Assembly: GCA_050015275.1 (NCBI GenBank) | Contig: JBEKBS010000010.1 | Span: 62,001-126,000 of the forward strand | Length of the DNA stretch: 64,000 nucleotides | Direction: 5' to 3' | Source of the DNA: DATKJS01 sp050015275 | GTDB lineage: Bacteria > Acidobacteriota > Aminicenantia > Aminicenantales > Saccharicenantaceae | Shown: positions 32,061 through 40,919 of the stretch, in pieces | Numbering within the stretch: position 1 is the first letter of the stretch | How the letters are laid out: the number at the start of each line of letters is the position of its first letter | Notes under the pieces: generated by a model | What the model was told of the DNA's origin: nothing | Seen by the model: only the letters and a program-made list of their open reading frames with translations | Database searches by the model: none | Program-made: the position numbers and the translations under genes

Positions 32061-33137
32061 ATGCATCGAATTCCCTGCCGGCGCGTGGCCGCCGGCGTCA
32101 TCGTTTTCATGGCCGCGGCTTTCGTCGCATCCGCGGCGGCCGGCCTCTCGCTGAAGGAGATCCTCGTCAGGAACGTCCAAGCCTCGGGCGGAAAAGCCAG
32201 GATCGGCCAGGTCAAGAACCTGTCCTTCAAGACGGGCGTCGCCCGCAACATCGTCTCTGCCGCGGGAGAGCTCAAAGTCCTCACCGGGAAAGACCCGGTC
32301 GTCACCGAGGTCGTCCTCGTGAATGGGGACAAGGTCCGGCGGAATTCGCTCAACGTGATCAGCGATGTCCCGGAGCCTGAGAGAACCGTTTACCGGACTC
32401 TGGCCAAACTCTACGCCGGCGTCTTTTCCCTGGCGAAGTTCGAGGGTCAGCTCAAGCTCGAGGGCCTGAAGAGCTTCGGGGCAGCGAAGCTCTATCACCT
32501 GAGGCCCAAGGTCGAAGGCGGGACCGTCGGAGTCCATTTTTACCTGGATGCCGACGACTTCCGCTTGAAGAGGCTCGTCTTCCAGGGGGCGACGCCGGAA
32601 GGAGACAAGTACGAGGTCAACTACGATTTCGCTCCGTTCGAGGAGGCCGAAGGGCTCAGCCTCCCGCTCTCCTGGTTTGTCTCCCAGGTCGGAACCCGGG
32701 GGAACGTGACCGGGGTCACTGAGCTCAAGGCAAATCTGCCTCTGGCCAGGGATTTCTTCACGAAGACCGAGATCAACGCGGGGAGAACCGAATCCGCACC
32801 GGGCGAGATGAAAGGGAACGTCCTTGAGTTCAATTCTTCCCCCTTCGGCTTGTCCATCGCGACCAACTGGACGAAAAAGGACGTCGATAACGCCGGGTTC
32901 CGGACGGGCGACAAGCTGATTCTGCTCCTCGAGGGGGACGAGTCCGAGATCGCGTTCTACGCCCTGGCCAACGAGGTCCCGCCCCCGGACGAGCTGGCCA
33001 AGGGCGCGCGGCTTCTGGCGCCCATGCCCCGGGGCGGCGAGGGCTTCGCCGTCCAGATCATCGGCGGAGGGCCCGCCTCGCTCCTGGGAAAGCTCAAACC
33101 CCTGGCCATCATTTCCGTCAAGAAAAAGGCGAGTTGA
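32061..33137 (+). CDS. Exported protein of unknown function, possibly LolA/LppX-like fold
   Basis: Not recognised with certainty. The 358-residue protein has a signal peptide (VIVFMAAAFVASAAAG), then LKEILVRNVQASGGKARIGQ. This is the start often seen in outer-membrane lipoprotein-sorting-like proteins (a helix, then an ASGG turn). A long antiparallel beta region follows with LDADDFRLKRLVFQG and YDFAPFEEAEGLSLPLSW. The last third could be a small PDZ-like or beta module (NAGFRTGDKLILL). GGAGGG precedes the ATG. Its neighbours are secreted enzymes, so an envelope role is likely. Confidence 0.6.
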   Translation: MHRIPCRRVAAGVIVFMAAAFVASAAAGLSLKEILVRNVQASGGKARIGQVKNLSFKTGVARNIVSAAGELKVLTGKDPVVTEVVLVNGDKVRRNSLNVISDVPEPERTVYRTLAKLYAGVFSLAKFEGQLKLEGLKSFGAAKLYHLRPKVEGGTVGVHFYLDADDFRLKRLVFQGATPEGDKYEVNYDFAPFEEAEGLSLPLSWFVSQVGTRGNVTGVTELKANLPLARDFFTKTEINAGRTESAPGEMKGNVLEFNSSPFGLSIATNWTKKDVDNAGFRTGDKLILLLEGDESEIAFYALANEVPPPDELAKGARLLAPMPRGGEGFAVQIIGGGPASLLGKLKPLAIISVKKKAS

Positions 33138-33150
33138 AGGAGAACTTCAC

Positions 33151-34338
33151 ATGTCAGGTTTGAAAAGAAGGCAGTTCATCACCTCGATCGCGTCCGGCGC
33201 CGTGGGCCTGGGTTTCGTCGGGAAGCTCAAGGCGGGGACGCCGGGCGGCGTTCCCGGCCAAAAGGAAGCCGCGTCCCCCCGGATCAAGAAGTATAACGAC
33301 CTCGGGAAGACGGGCCTCAAGGTCCCGGACGTCAGTTGCGGCGCCATCTCCCTGTTCGAGCCCAACGTCCTCCGCTACGCCTATGAGTGCGGTGTGACGT
33401 ATTTTGACACGGCTGAAAGCTACCTCAGGATGAAGGGCGAGGCCTATGTCGGCCAGGGGCTCAAGGGTGTGCGCGACAAGGTCATCATCACGACCAAGCA
33501 CGGCATGAACCCCGGCCAGAAGATCGAGAAGGCGTCCATCATCAAGAGGATGGAGGAGAGCCTCAAGCGCCTCCAATCCGATTATGTCGACGTGGCCATG
33601 GTCCACAATATCGGGGATCTCACCCCTCTCCTCAACAACCAGGAGGTCCTCGGCGCCTATGACCAGCTGAAAAAAGACGGCAAGGTCAGGTTCACCGGTT
33701 TTTCGACCCACAACGCCAGGGTCACTTTGAAACAGGCCCTGCAGACCGATTTCCCCCAGGTCGTCCTGGTCATGTACAACCACATGGAGGGCAAGGAGAT
33801 CGAGCCCCTGGTCAGGGCCGTCCGGGCCAAGGGCATCGGCACCGTGGCCATGAAGATCTTCGCCGGCGGCCAGCAGGGGAACCTGAAGGGCCTGGTCAAC
33901 CCGGGGACGAGTTACCCCCAGGCCGCCATCCGCTGGGTCATGAGCAACCCCGATTTCGACACCTGCATCCCGACCATGAGCAGCTATTCCCACGTCGAGG
34001 AATATGTCGCCGCTTCCGGCCAGCCCCTCGACCGGGCGGCGCTGGGCCTGATCGCCCGTTACCAAAGACAGGTCCACGGCACGTACTGCCGCGTGAGTTG
34101 CACCGAGTGCCTGTCCGCCTGCCCGAGGAATGTCGCCGTGAACGATGTCCTCCGCTATGCGATGTACTACGAGAATTACGGGATGGAAAAGCAGGCCATG
34201 GATTATTACGCGGAACTCGCGTCCCCGAGTAAGCCTCTCGGGTGCGAGAGCTGCCCTGGGCCCTGCGAAAGCGCCTGCCCCTACGGTTTGAAGGTCAGGA
34301 CCCGGCTCCTCCACTCGCACGAGATCCTGAGCGCCTAA
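33151..34338 (+). CDS. Tat-exported aldo/keto reductase with C-terminal ferredoxin-like Cys motifs
   Basis: Aldo/keto reductase-family oxidoreductase. The 395-residue product has a Tat leader (LKRRQFITSIASG) and a TIM-barrel with catalytic-type residues in YFDTAESY (Asp/Tyr region), K of TTKHGM and H of MVHN. A C-terminal extension has two cysteine clusters, CRVSCTECLSACP and CESCPGPCESACP, resembling 4Fe-4S ligands. AKR proteins with such tails are widespread but uncharacterised. AAGGAG precedes the ATG, 13 bases after the previous gene. Substrate unknown. Confidence 0.82.
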   Translation: MSGLKRRQFITSIASGAVGLGFVGKLKAGTPGGVPGQKEAASPRIKKYNDLGKTGLKVPDVSCGAISLFEPNVLRYAYECGVTYFDTAESYLRMKGEAYVGQGLKGVRDKVIITTKHGMNPGQKIEKASIIKRMEESLKRLQSDYVDVAMVHNIGDLTPLLNNQEVLGAYDQLKKDGKVRFTGFSTHNARVTLKQALQTDFPQVVLVMYNHMEGKEIEPLVRAVRAKGIGTVAMKIFAGGQQGNLKGLVNPGTSYPQAAIRWVMSNPDFDTCIPTMSSYSHVEEYVAASGQPLDRAALGLIARYQRQVHGTYCRVSCTECLSACPRNVAVNDVLRYAMYYENYGMEKQAMDYYAELASPSKPLGCESCPGPCESACPYGLKVRTRLLHSHEILSA

Positions 34339-34687
34339 GCCCGTTCATCGCTTCAGCGAACGTCTTCCTCGAAGCCGAGGCCTCTATCTAGCTCGCAGCG
34401 TCAGCCCGGGCCCTGAATCATAATCTTCTGGGGGACTTGACGTACGGCCTCGGCTGTCATTACGTCGTGCTTCTTATCTCAGGCGATGACCAGGGCCTCT
34501 TTGGCCTAATGTAATGGACGTGGAAAGGTAAGGGGTGCCCGCCATCGGCTTCGTTCCAAAGGGGCGCCAGATCCGTCAAGAAAATAGATGAACCCACGGA
34601 CCTGTTTCTCGTATAATAAAGGGACACCCTGGGAGCTTTTATCCACCACGAGCCGAGAGCCTATATTTCGACGATACGAGGGAGGCC
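34339..34687. other. Gene-free stretch before the ABC exporter pair
   Basis: No credible gene or tRNA. Small inverted repeats are visible near its left end (GTTC...GAAC at 34343-34361 and CCTCG...CGAGG near 34372), without a T-tract. A TATAAT at 34612-34617 probably belongs to the promoter of the next gene. Confidence 0.55.
34612..34617 (+). promoter_or_regulatory. -10 element of the ABC permease gene
   Basis: Perfect TATAAT; at 17 bases upstream only a weak TGAACC is found. The predicted leader to the ATG at 34688 is about 64 bases and ends in GAGGGAGG. Confidence 0.45.
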
Positions 34688-36094
34688 ATGCTTAGAGACA
34701 TCATCAAAAAAGAGATCCTGGACAACATCACCAGTCCGAAATTCGTGTTCACCTTCCTTCTCTGCGCCGTCCTCATCCTTCTCTCAGTCTATACCGGAGT
34801 CGCGAACTATGGGGCAGAGAAGAAGGAGTTCACGGCGGCGGTGGCCTTGGACAAAAAGAACATGGAGAACCAGCCGAACTACTCATCGCTCGCGGGAATC
34901 GGCATCAAGGTCAACAAGCCTCCCCAGGTCCTGGGGACTGTCGTCAACGGCATCGAAGAAGCCGTGGGCCGGGTTGCGCCGGTCAACATCGCCTCCGATC
35001 CCAACCTGGTCGACTCCAAGTACGGCAGCAATCCTGTCTTCGCCGTCTTCGGCGCCCTGGACCTGATGTTCATCGTCAAGATCGTCCTGAGTCTCTTCGC
35101 CATCCTCTTCACCTACGACACGATCGTGGGGGAGAAGGAGAAAGGAACGCTGAAGCTGGCCCTTTCGAATGACGTCCCCCGGGACCGGCTGATCCTGGGC
35201 AAGGCCATCGGCGGCTATATCAGCCTGCTCATTCCCCTGCTCATCCCCCTCGTCCTGAGCCTCATCATCCTGGTCGTCGCCCCCAACCTCGCCCTGAACG
35301 GCGGGGATTGGGCCCGGCTCTTTCTCATCTTCCTCATGTTCTTCCTCTACCTCTCGGTCTTCTTCAGCCTGGGCCTGTTCATCTCAGCCCGGACCAGCCG
35401 TTCCTCGACGAGCTTTCTCGTTCTGCTCTTCATCTGGGTCGTGTTTGTCATGGTGATCCCCAAAGTGGCGGTCATCACGGCCAGCCAGATCAAGCCCATC
35501 CCTTCGGTCCATGAGATCACGGCCAAGAAGGACGCGTTCCTGCAGCAAGTCCAGGTGGAAGGCCAGAAAGGCGTCCAGGACTGGGCCCGGAAGAACGCGG
35601 CCGACGCGGCCAAGGATGTCAAAGCGTACCAGGAAAAATTCCGCCAATTCATCCAGGACTACCAGCAGGAGCTGACCTCAAAGATCGACGAAAACAACGC
35701 GGCCCTGGAGCGGGATTACCAGCAGAGAATGAAGGCCCAACAGACGCTGGCCGTCAACCTGTCCCGGGTCTCGCCGGCCTCGGCCCTGACCTTCGGCTCG
35801 ATGACGCTGGCCCGGACGGGGATCGACGCCTATGACCGGTTCCTGGCCTCGGTCCGGTCCTACAAACCGATCTACACGAAGTGGTTGAATTCGAAGCTGG
35901 GACAGAGCATCAATTTCCAGACGGGGGAACAGGCCAAGATCAAGCTCGATGACATGCCCCAGCACTCGCTCGCACCGGAAAGCCTGGGCAAATCGCTCGC
36001 CCGGACCCTGCCGGATTTCAGCCTGATGATCGTCATGATCATCGTCTTTTTCGTCGGCGCCTACGTGTCGTTCCTCCGTTACGACGTCCGCTGA
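34688..36094 (+). CDS. ABC-2 type transporter permease with large loops
   Basis: Inner-membrane permease of an ABC exporter. The 468-residue protein has one N-terminal membrane segment (FVFTFLLCAVLILLSVYTG) and a periplasmic loop. A four- to five-helix bundle follows (about 120-265, including FTYDTIVGEKEKGTLKLALS, the typical ABC-2 loop), then a lysine/glutamine-rich, probably coiled-coil region (about 270-360). The last helix is FSLMIVMIIVFFVGAYVSF. It resembles NosY/DUF3526-type permeases. The ATP-binding partner follows 11 bases later. Substrate unknown. Confidence 0.82.
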   Translation: MLRDIIKKEILDNITSPKFVFTFLLCAVLILLSVYTGVANYGAEKKEFTAAVALDKKNMENQPNYSSLAGIGIKVNKPPQVLGTVVNGIEEAVGRVAPVNIASDPNLVDSKYGSNPVFAVFGALDLMFIVKIVLSLFAILFTYDTIVGEKEKGTLKLALSNDVPRDRLILGKAIGGYISLLIPLLIPLVLSLIILVVAPNLALNGGDWARLFLIFLMFFLYLSVFFSLGLFISARTSRSSTSFLVLLFIWVVFVMVIPKVAVITASQIKPIPSVHEITAKKDAFLQQVQVEGQKGVQDWARKNAADAAKDVKAYQEKFRQFIQDYQQELTSKIDENNAALERDYQQRMKAQQTLAVNLSRVSPASALTFGSMTLARTGIDAYDRFLASVRSYKPIYTKWLNSKLGQSINFQTGEQAKIKLDDMPQHSLAPESLGKSLARTLPDFSLMIVMIIVFFVGAYVSFLRYDVR

Positions 36095-36105
36095 GGAGTG
36101 TGACC

Positions 36106-36843
36106 ATGCTCGAAGCCATCAACCTGACAAAACGCTACGAGGACGGGCAGCTCGCCCTGGACGCTTTGACCTTCAAGGTCGAGCCGGGCGAGATCTTCTG
36201 CATGTTCGGGGCCAACGGGGCGGGGAAGACGACGACGATCAACCTCTTCCTGAACTTCATCCCTCCGACCTCGGGAACGGCCCTGATCGAGGGGATCGAT
36301 GTTGGCAAGGATCCGCTCAAAGCCAAACGGCACGTGTCGTTTGTCTCGGAAAACGTCATGCTGTACGGCAACTTCACGGCGATCCAGAACCTGGATTATT
36401 TCAGCCGTCTAGCCGGGAAGCGGACCCTGACGAAAAAGGATTACGGCGGCGTGCTGAGCCGCGTCGGGCTCCAGAAGGAAGCTTTCGACAAGCGAATCAA
36501 GAATTTCTCGAAGGGCATGCGCCAGAAGCTCGGCATCGCCATCGCCCTGGTCAAGGACGCTCCCAACGTCCTTCTCGACGAGCCGACGTCGGGCCTCGAC
36601 CCGCAGTCGGGGCGGGAGTTCCTTGAGATCCTCGTTCAGATGCGCGACCAGGGGAAGTCGGTCTTCATGTCGACCCACGATATCTTCCGGGCCAAACTCA
36701 TCGCCGACCGGATCGGATTCATGAGAAAAGGCCAGTTGGTCATGTTGAAGACGGCCAAAGAGCTGGCCAACGAGGACCTGACGGAGCTCTACATCCAGTA
36801 CATGGAGGAGCAGCCCGGGCCGACCGCCCCGGCCGCCGTCTAA
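36106..36843 (+). CDS. ABC transporter ATP-binding protein
   Basis: Cytosolic ATPase partner of the preceding permease. The 245-residue product has Walker A GANGAGKTT, Q-loop region SENVMLYGNFTA, signature FSKGMRQKLG, Walker B VLLDEPTSGLDP and the switch His in STHDIF. The signature reads SKGMRQ rather than SGGQ, common in the NatA/CcmA-like group. The ATG at 36106 is preferred over the GTG at 36100 because GAGGAG is seven bases upstream. No membrane-fusion protein is linked to this pair. Confidence 0.88.
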   Translation: MLEAINLTKRYEDGQLALDALTFKVEPGEIFCMFGANGAGKTTTINLFLNFIPPTSGTALIEGIDVGKDPLKAKRHVSFVSENVMLYGNFTAIQNLDYFSRLAGKRTLTKKDYGGVLSRVGLQKEAFDKRIKNFSKGMRQKLGIAIALVKDAPNVLLDEPTSGLDPQSGREFLEILVQMRDQGKSVFMSTHDIFRAKLIADRIGFMRKGQLVMLKTAKELANEDLTELYIQYMEEQPGPTAPAAV

Positions 36844-36906
36844 GCCGAGGCTCTCAGAGCTGGGCCTTCGGTTTTGCGATCCGGGCCGGTTGAATTTCAG
36901 AAGGAC

Positions 36907-36934
36907 TTGACAAGGTCCGGTTCTCGCCTATAAT
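36907..36934 (+). promoter_or_regulatory. Strong promoter of the TetR-led export operon
   Basis: Perfect TTGACA (36907-36912) and perfect TATAAT (36929-36934) with a 16-base spacer. The -10 ends only six bases before the GTG at 36941, so transcription should start at or next to the start codon. Confidence 0.8.
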
Positions 36935-36940
36935 AAAACT

Positions 36941-37627
36941 GTGAAAACTAAAAGAGTTCTTAAGGTTTCTAAGGCTGGGACCGTCGAAGGCCTGCCCCTG
37001 CAGGCGAGGATCATCAGCGCAAGCCGCGAGCTTTTCCTCAGCCGGGGCTTCGTCCGGGTCACCGCCGACGAGATCGCCGGCTGCCTCGGCATCAGCAAGG
37101 CCACCCTTTACAAGTCCTTCGCCAGCAAGGAAGAGATCCTCCAGGCCGTGGTGGAAGAAATCACTGGTGAGATCTCGGCCTGCATCGACGAGATCCTCGG
37201 CGACGGCCGCCTGGGATTCGTCGAGAAGCTGGTCGACCTTTTCACCTATGTCGTCGGCCGGATCTCCCAGTTCGGGCCGCTCTTTGCCCGTGACATCCAG
37301 AAGCGCGCCCCCTGGATATGGAAAGAAATCGAGGACTTCCGGCGGGACAAGATCGAGAAGAATTTGGGGGCGATCTTCAGGGCCGGGCGGGAGCAGGGTT
37401 TTTTCCGGGGCGATGTCCCTATGGAGCTCCTTCTGCGGATGTTCGCTTTCCTCCTCGAGGAGTTTGTCAACCCGACGGCTATCCTCCGTTCCGGCCGAAC
37501 GCCTGCCGAGACTTTCGAATCGGTCATCAAGGTCTTTTTCCAGGGGATTCTGACGGATAACGGCCGGCGGGACTTTTCGGCCAGGACCCCCGCTCTTTTC
37601 GAGCCCCGAAAGGAGGGCGCGACATGA
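36941..37627 (+). CDS. TetR-family regulator, probably leaderless
   Basis: Likely repressor of the downstream efflux operon. The 228-residue protein has an N-terminal helix-turn-helix (ADEIAGCLGISKATLYKSF at about 43-61) and a helical ligand-binding domain. The best start is GTG at 36941, which the promoter places at about +1, so the mRNA is probably leaderless and has no ribosome-binding site. Its TGA overlaps the ATG of the HlyD-like gene. By analogy with CecR and ybhGFSR in E. coli it may sense the exported compound and regulate itself. Confidence 0.85.
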   Translation: MKTKRVLKVSKAGTVEGLPLQARIISASRELFLSRGFVRVTADEIAGCLGISKATLYKSFASKEEILQAVVEEITGEISACIDEILGDGRLGFVEKLVDLFTYVVGRISQFGPLFARDIQKRAPWIWKEIEDFRRDKIEKNLGAIFRAGREQGFFRGDVPMELLLRMFAFLLEEFVNPTAILRSGRTPAETFESVIKVFFQGILTDNGRRDFSARTPALFEPRKEGAT

Positions 37628-38601
37628 AAGCTCAGACAATTTTCCTATGCCTGGCCCTTAGCCCCATCGTCTCCTGTTCGGGGAACGGGGCCAAGGGCGT
37701 CATCTCCGCCCCGGGAACGATCGAAGCGATCGAAGTCAATGTCGCTTCTAAAGTGGCCGGGCAACTCGAGGAGCGCACCGTCGATGAGGGAGCGAGGGTC
37801 CGGCCGGGCGACAAGCTGGCCGTGATAGACCACGCGACCCTCGATATCCAGCTCCGCCAGGCCGAAGCCGGGATCGACCTGGCCCGGGCCGAGCTCGTCC
37901 TCCTCAGGAACGGCGCCCGCAAGGAGGATATTCGGCAAGCCGAGGAGGCCCTCAAGCAGGCCGAAGCGTCGCTCTCGGTCGCCGAGGACGATGCCCGGAG
38001 GATGCGGGAACTCGCGAAGTCCGGGAGCGTCACGTCGAAACAGAAAGATGATGCCGAGGCCCGCCTGACGGTTGCCCAGGCCCAGCGCAGCGCCGCCGCA
38101 GAAGTTTTGAAGAAGACCCGGACGCTGGCCCGCCCCGAAGAAATCCAGGCCGCGGAGGCGCGGCTCGGCCAGGCCCAGGCCGCCGCCGATCTCCTCAGGA
38201 AAATGATTGCCGACTGCACGATCACGGCCCCGGTCGGCGGGATCGTAACCCACAAGGCCGTCGAGGCCGGCGAGCTCGTGACCCAGGGCGCGACCATCGT
38301 GACCGTCTCCGAGCTGGATAGCGTTTACGTCATGATCTACGTCACGGAGAAGGATCTGGGCCGCGTCCGTTTGGGGGATGCGGCTGAGGTCACGATCGAT
38401 GCCTTTCCGGCCAAGGTGTTTTCCGGGAAAGTCACCTACATCTCGCCCGAGGCCGAGTTCACGCCTAAGAACGTTCAGACCAAAGAGGACCGAGTCAAGC
38501 TCGTTTTCGGCATCAAGGTCGAGATCGAAAACAGGGAAGGGCTGCTCAAGCCCGGGCTTCCGGCCGACGCCACGATCAAGGTCAGCCTCCCGGCCAAATG
38601 A
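37624..38601 (+). CDS. HlyD-family periplasmic adaptor (membrane fusion protein), lipoprotein
   Basis: Periplasmic adaptor linking an inner-membrane ABC pump to a TolC-type channel. The 325-residue product has a lipoprotein-like signal (IVSC, Cys18) and a lipoyl half-motif (IEVNVASKVAGQLEE). A long alpha-helical hairpin (about 78-190) rich in Ala/Glu/Arg and the second lipoyl half (CTITAPVGGIVTHKAVEAG) follow, then a beta-barrel domain. It resembles YbhG/EmrA-like adaptors. It overlaps TetR and the next ATPase gene by four bases each. Confidence 0.9.
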   Translation: MKAQTIFLCLALSPIVSCSGNGAKGVISAPGTIEAIEVNVASKVAGQLEERTVDEGARVRPGDKLAVIDHATLDIQLRQAEAGIDLARAELVLLRNGARKEDIRQAEEALKQAEASLSVAEDDARRMRELAKSGSVTSKQKDDAEARLTVAQAQRSAAAEVLKKTRTLARPEEIQAAEARLGQAQAAADLLRKMIADCTITAPVGGIVTHKAVEAGELVTQGATIVTVSELDSVYVMIYVTEKDLGRVRLGDAAEVTIDAFPAKVFSGKVTYISPEAEFTPKNVQTKEDRVKLVFGIKVEIENREGLLKPGLPADATIKVSLPAK

Positions 38602-39557
38602 CGGGGACGGAAGGCGTCATGACCGCATGGGCCGTCGAAACGCAAGGCCTCGGAAGGACCTTCGGGTCCATTGAGGCTGTCCGCTCGCTGGACCTGACCG
38701 TCCGCGAAGGCGAGATGTTCGGCCTCGTCGGGCCCGACGGCGCCGGCAAGACAACAACGATCCGCATGCTCTGCGGTCTCCTCAAGCCCTCCGCTGGCCG
38801 GGCGACCGTCTTGGGCTACGACCTCGAGAAAGAATCCGACCGGATCAAGAACCAGATCGGGTATTTCTCCCAGAAGTTCAGCCTTTACGGCGACCTCACT
38901 GTCGATGAGAACATCGAGTTCTTCGCGGCGATCCACCTGGTCGGGGATTTCCGCCGGCGCCGCGAGGAACTCCTCGAATTCACCCGGCTGACGCCCTTCC
39001 GGGAGCGTTTGGCCGACAAGCTCTCGGGAGGGATGAGGCAAAAGCTGGCCCTGGCCTGCACCCTCATCCACACGCCCCGCCTTATTTTTCTGGATGAGCC
39101 CACAACGGGCGTCGATCCCGTTTCGCGCCGCGACTTCTGGAAGATCCTGTCGAGCCTTCTCCGGTCCGGGATCACGATCGTCATGACGACCCCTTACATG
39201 GACGAAGCCGAGCGTTGCTCACGGGTAGGGCTGCTCAGCGGGGGGAGGCTGCTGGCCGCGGACACGCCCCAGGCCATCAAGTCCCTGATGCGGGGCACGG
39301 TCGTCGAGATCGTCTGCACGGAGATCCGCAGGGCCTTCGCCGTTCTGAAAAGCCTCCCCGAAGTCCTCGAGGTCCAGCTCTTCGGCGACAGACTGAACGT
39401 CGTCGTCGAGGAGCCCGAAAAAGAAATGGCCCTCATCGAGTCCGCTCTTTTGTCAGAGGGCATCCCCGTCGTCCAGAAACGGGTCCTCCCGCCGTCCCTG
39501 GAGAACGTCTTCATCTCCATGACTCAATCCGTCCCAACGGAGGCCGGACATGCCTAA
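38598..39557 (+). CDS. ABC transporter ATP-binding protein (first of two)
   Basis: ATPase of the tripartite export system. The 319-residue protein has Walker A GPDGAGKTT, signature LSGGMRQKL, Walker B LIFLDEPTTGVDP and a C-terminal extension typical of the YbhF/DrrA group. In place of the usual switch His the sequence reads TTPYMDEAE, with Pro-Tyr where TH is normal, which may lower turnover. In E. coli YbhF two such ATPase halves are fused; here they are separate genes. It overlaps the adaptor gene and the TolC-like gene. Confidence 0.9.
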   Translation: MTGTEGVMTAWAVETQGLGRTFGSIEAVRSLDLTVREGEMFGLVGPDGAGKTTTIRMLCGLLKPSAGRATVLGYDLEKESDRIKNQIGYFSQKFSLYGDLTVDENIEFFAAIHLVGDFRRRREELLEFTRLTPFRERLADKLSGGMRQKLALACTLIHTPRLIFLDEPTTGVDPVSRRDFWKILSSLLRSGITIVMTTPYMDEAERCSRVGLLSGGRLLAADTPQAIKSLMRGTVVEIVCTEIRRAFAVLKSLPEVLEVQLFGDRLNVVVEEPEKEMALIESALLSEGIPVVQKRVLPPSLENVFISMTQSVPTEAGHA

Positions 39558-40893
39558 GAAACTGACCTTATTTCTAGCCGTATGTCTCATCCCGCTCGCG
39601 ACCTGGGCGCAGAAAAAGCCCCTTTCGCTCGACGAGGCTGTGGCTGCGGGGCTCCAGGCGAGCCCCGGGCTTCATGCCTCTCAGGAGAGAGTCGAGGCCT
39701 CGGCCGCGAAGACCCGCGAAATTGCGGCCGGCCGGCTGCCTTCTCTCAAGTTCGGAGGCGGATACACACGGCTGAGCGAAGTCCCCCCCTTCGAGGTGAC
39801 CCTCCCCATCTTTCCCAATCCGATCGTGGTTTCGCAGAACTATTTCAACAACTACGCGCTCCGTCTGGGCATCCAGCAGCCCCTTTTCACCGGCTTCCGT
39901 CTCGAGGCGAGCGCCGCGTCGGCCCGGTTCCTCGAAAAGTCGGCCGGATCGGACCTCGAGAAGGACCGCGCGGAGTTCATTTTCGCCGTCAAGAACGGCT
40001 ACTGGGGCCTGACCAGGGCCAGAGAGATTGAGAAGGCCGTCAAGGAGAATGTCAACCAGGTCGCGGAGCACCTCAAGGACGTCCGCGCCTTTTTCGGCCA
40101 GGGCCTTCTCACAAAGAACGAGGTCCTCCGGACCGAGCTCCAGCTTTCGAACACCGAGCTGATGGAGATCGATGCCCGCAATGCCGTCGAGGTCGCCCAG
40201 ACCTCGCTCAACAGCCTGATCGGCTGGCCTCTCACGACCGAGCTCGAATTGACCACATCGGCCGAAAGCCTGTCCGCGGCGTTCCCGGCCGAGGAAAAAG
40301 CGGCTGAGGACGCCTCCGCGGCCCAATCCCTGATCCAGACGGCCCTGTCCGGCCGGCCCGAGCTCAAATCGGCCGAGTTCAGGATCCGGGCCGCCGAGGC
40401 CGGCGTGAAGGCCGCCAAAGCCGGATGGTATCCCCAGATCTTCCTATCGGGGGGTTATGATTACCTCAATCCCAATCCCAGGATCATGCCGGCCAGGGAC
40501 GAATTTTATGGGACCTGGGATATCGGGATATCGCTCTCGTTCGACATCTGGAACTGGGGCCAGACGAAGAGCCAAACCAGTCAAGCCGAGGCCCAGCTTG
40601 CCGAGGCCAGGGACGCTCGGAAACTGCTGAGCGACCAGGCCGTTCTCGAGGTCACCCAGAGCCGGCTGGACGTTGGCCAGGCCCGGCAAAAAACAGTGGT
40701 CGCCGGGCAGGCCGTCGTCCAGGCGGAGGAGAACCTCCGCGTCACCCGGGAGAGTTTCAAGCAGGGTGTCGCCCTGAACACGGACGTCCTGGATGCCGAG
40801 GTGGCCCTCCTCCAGGCAAGGATCAACCGGACCCAGGCCGCGATCGACGTGGTCCTGGCCCAGGCCAGGCTCCAGAAGGCCTTGGGCCATTGA
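39550..40893 (+). CDS. TolC-family outer-membrane efflux protein
   Basis: Outer-membrane channel of the export system. The 447-residue protein has a signal peptide (LTLFLAVCLIPLATWAQ) and two OEP repeats made of long helices and short strands. LSLDEAVAAGLQASPGL opens the first repeat, and the second ends in ELKSAEFRIRAAEAGVKAAKAG and LEVTQSRLDVGQAR. Length is typical. It starts eight bases inside the first ATPase gene, so the channel is translated with the pump. Confidence 0.9.
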   Translation: MPKKLTLFLAVCLIPLATWAQKKPLSLDEAVAAGLQASPGLHASQERVEASAAKTREIAAGRLPSLKFGGGYTRLSEVPPFEVTLPIFPNPIVVSQNYFNNYALRLGIQQPLFTGFRLEASAASARFLEKSAGSDLEKDRAEFIFAVKNGYWGLTRAREIEKAVKENVNQVAEHLKDVRAFFGQGLLTKNEVLRTELQLSNTELMEIDARNAVEVAQTSLNSLIGWPLTTELELTTSAESLSAAFPAEEKAAEDASAAQSLIQTALSGRPELKSAEFRIRAAEAGVKAAKAGWYPQIFLSGGYDYLNPNPRIMPARDEFYGTWDIGISLSFDIWNWGQTKSQTSQAEAQLAEARDARKLLSDQAVLEVTQSRLDVGQARQKTVVAGQAVVQAEENLRVTRESFKQGVALNTDVLDAEVALLQARINRTQAAIDVVLAQARLQKALGH

Positions 40894-40919
40894 GCGGGGA
40901 TTGAAGGGGAGCGCGCGCC

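Noticed and set aside
34339..34687. Possible tRNA or small RNA gene in the gap
   Set aside because: No cloverleaf, no GTTCGANNC T-arm in the right place and no CCA end were found; only short inverted repeats are visible.
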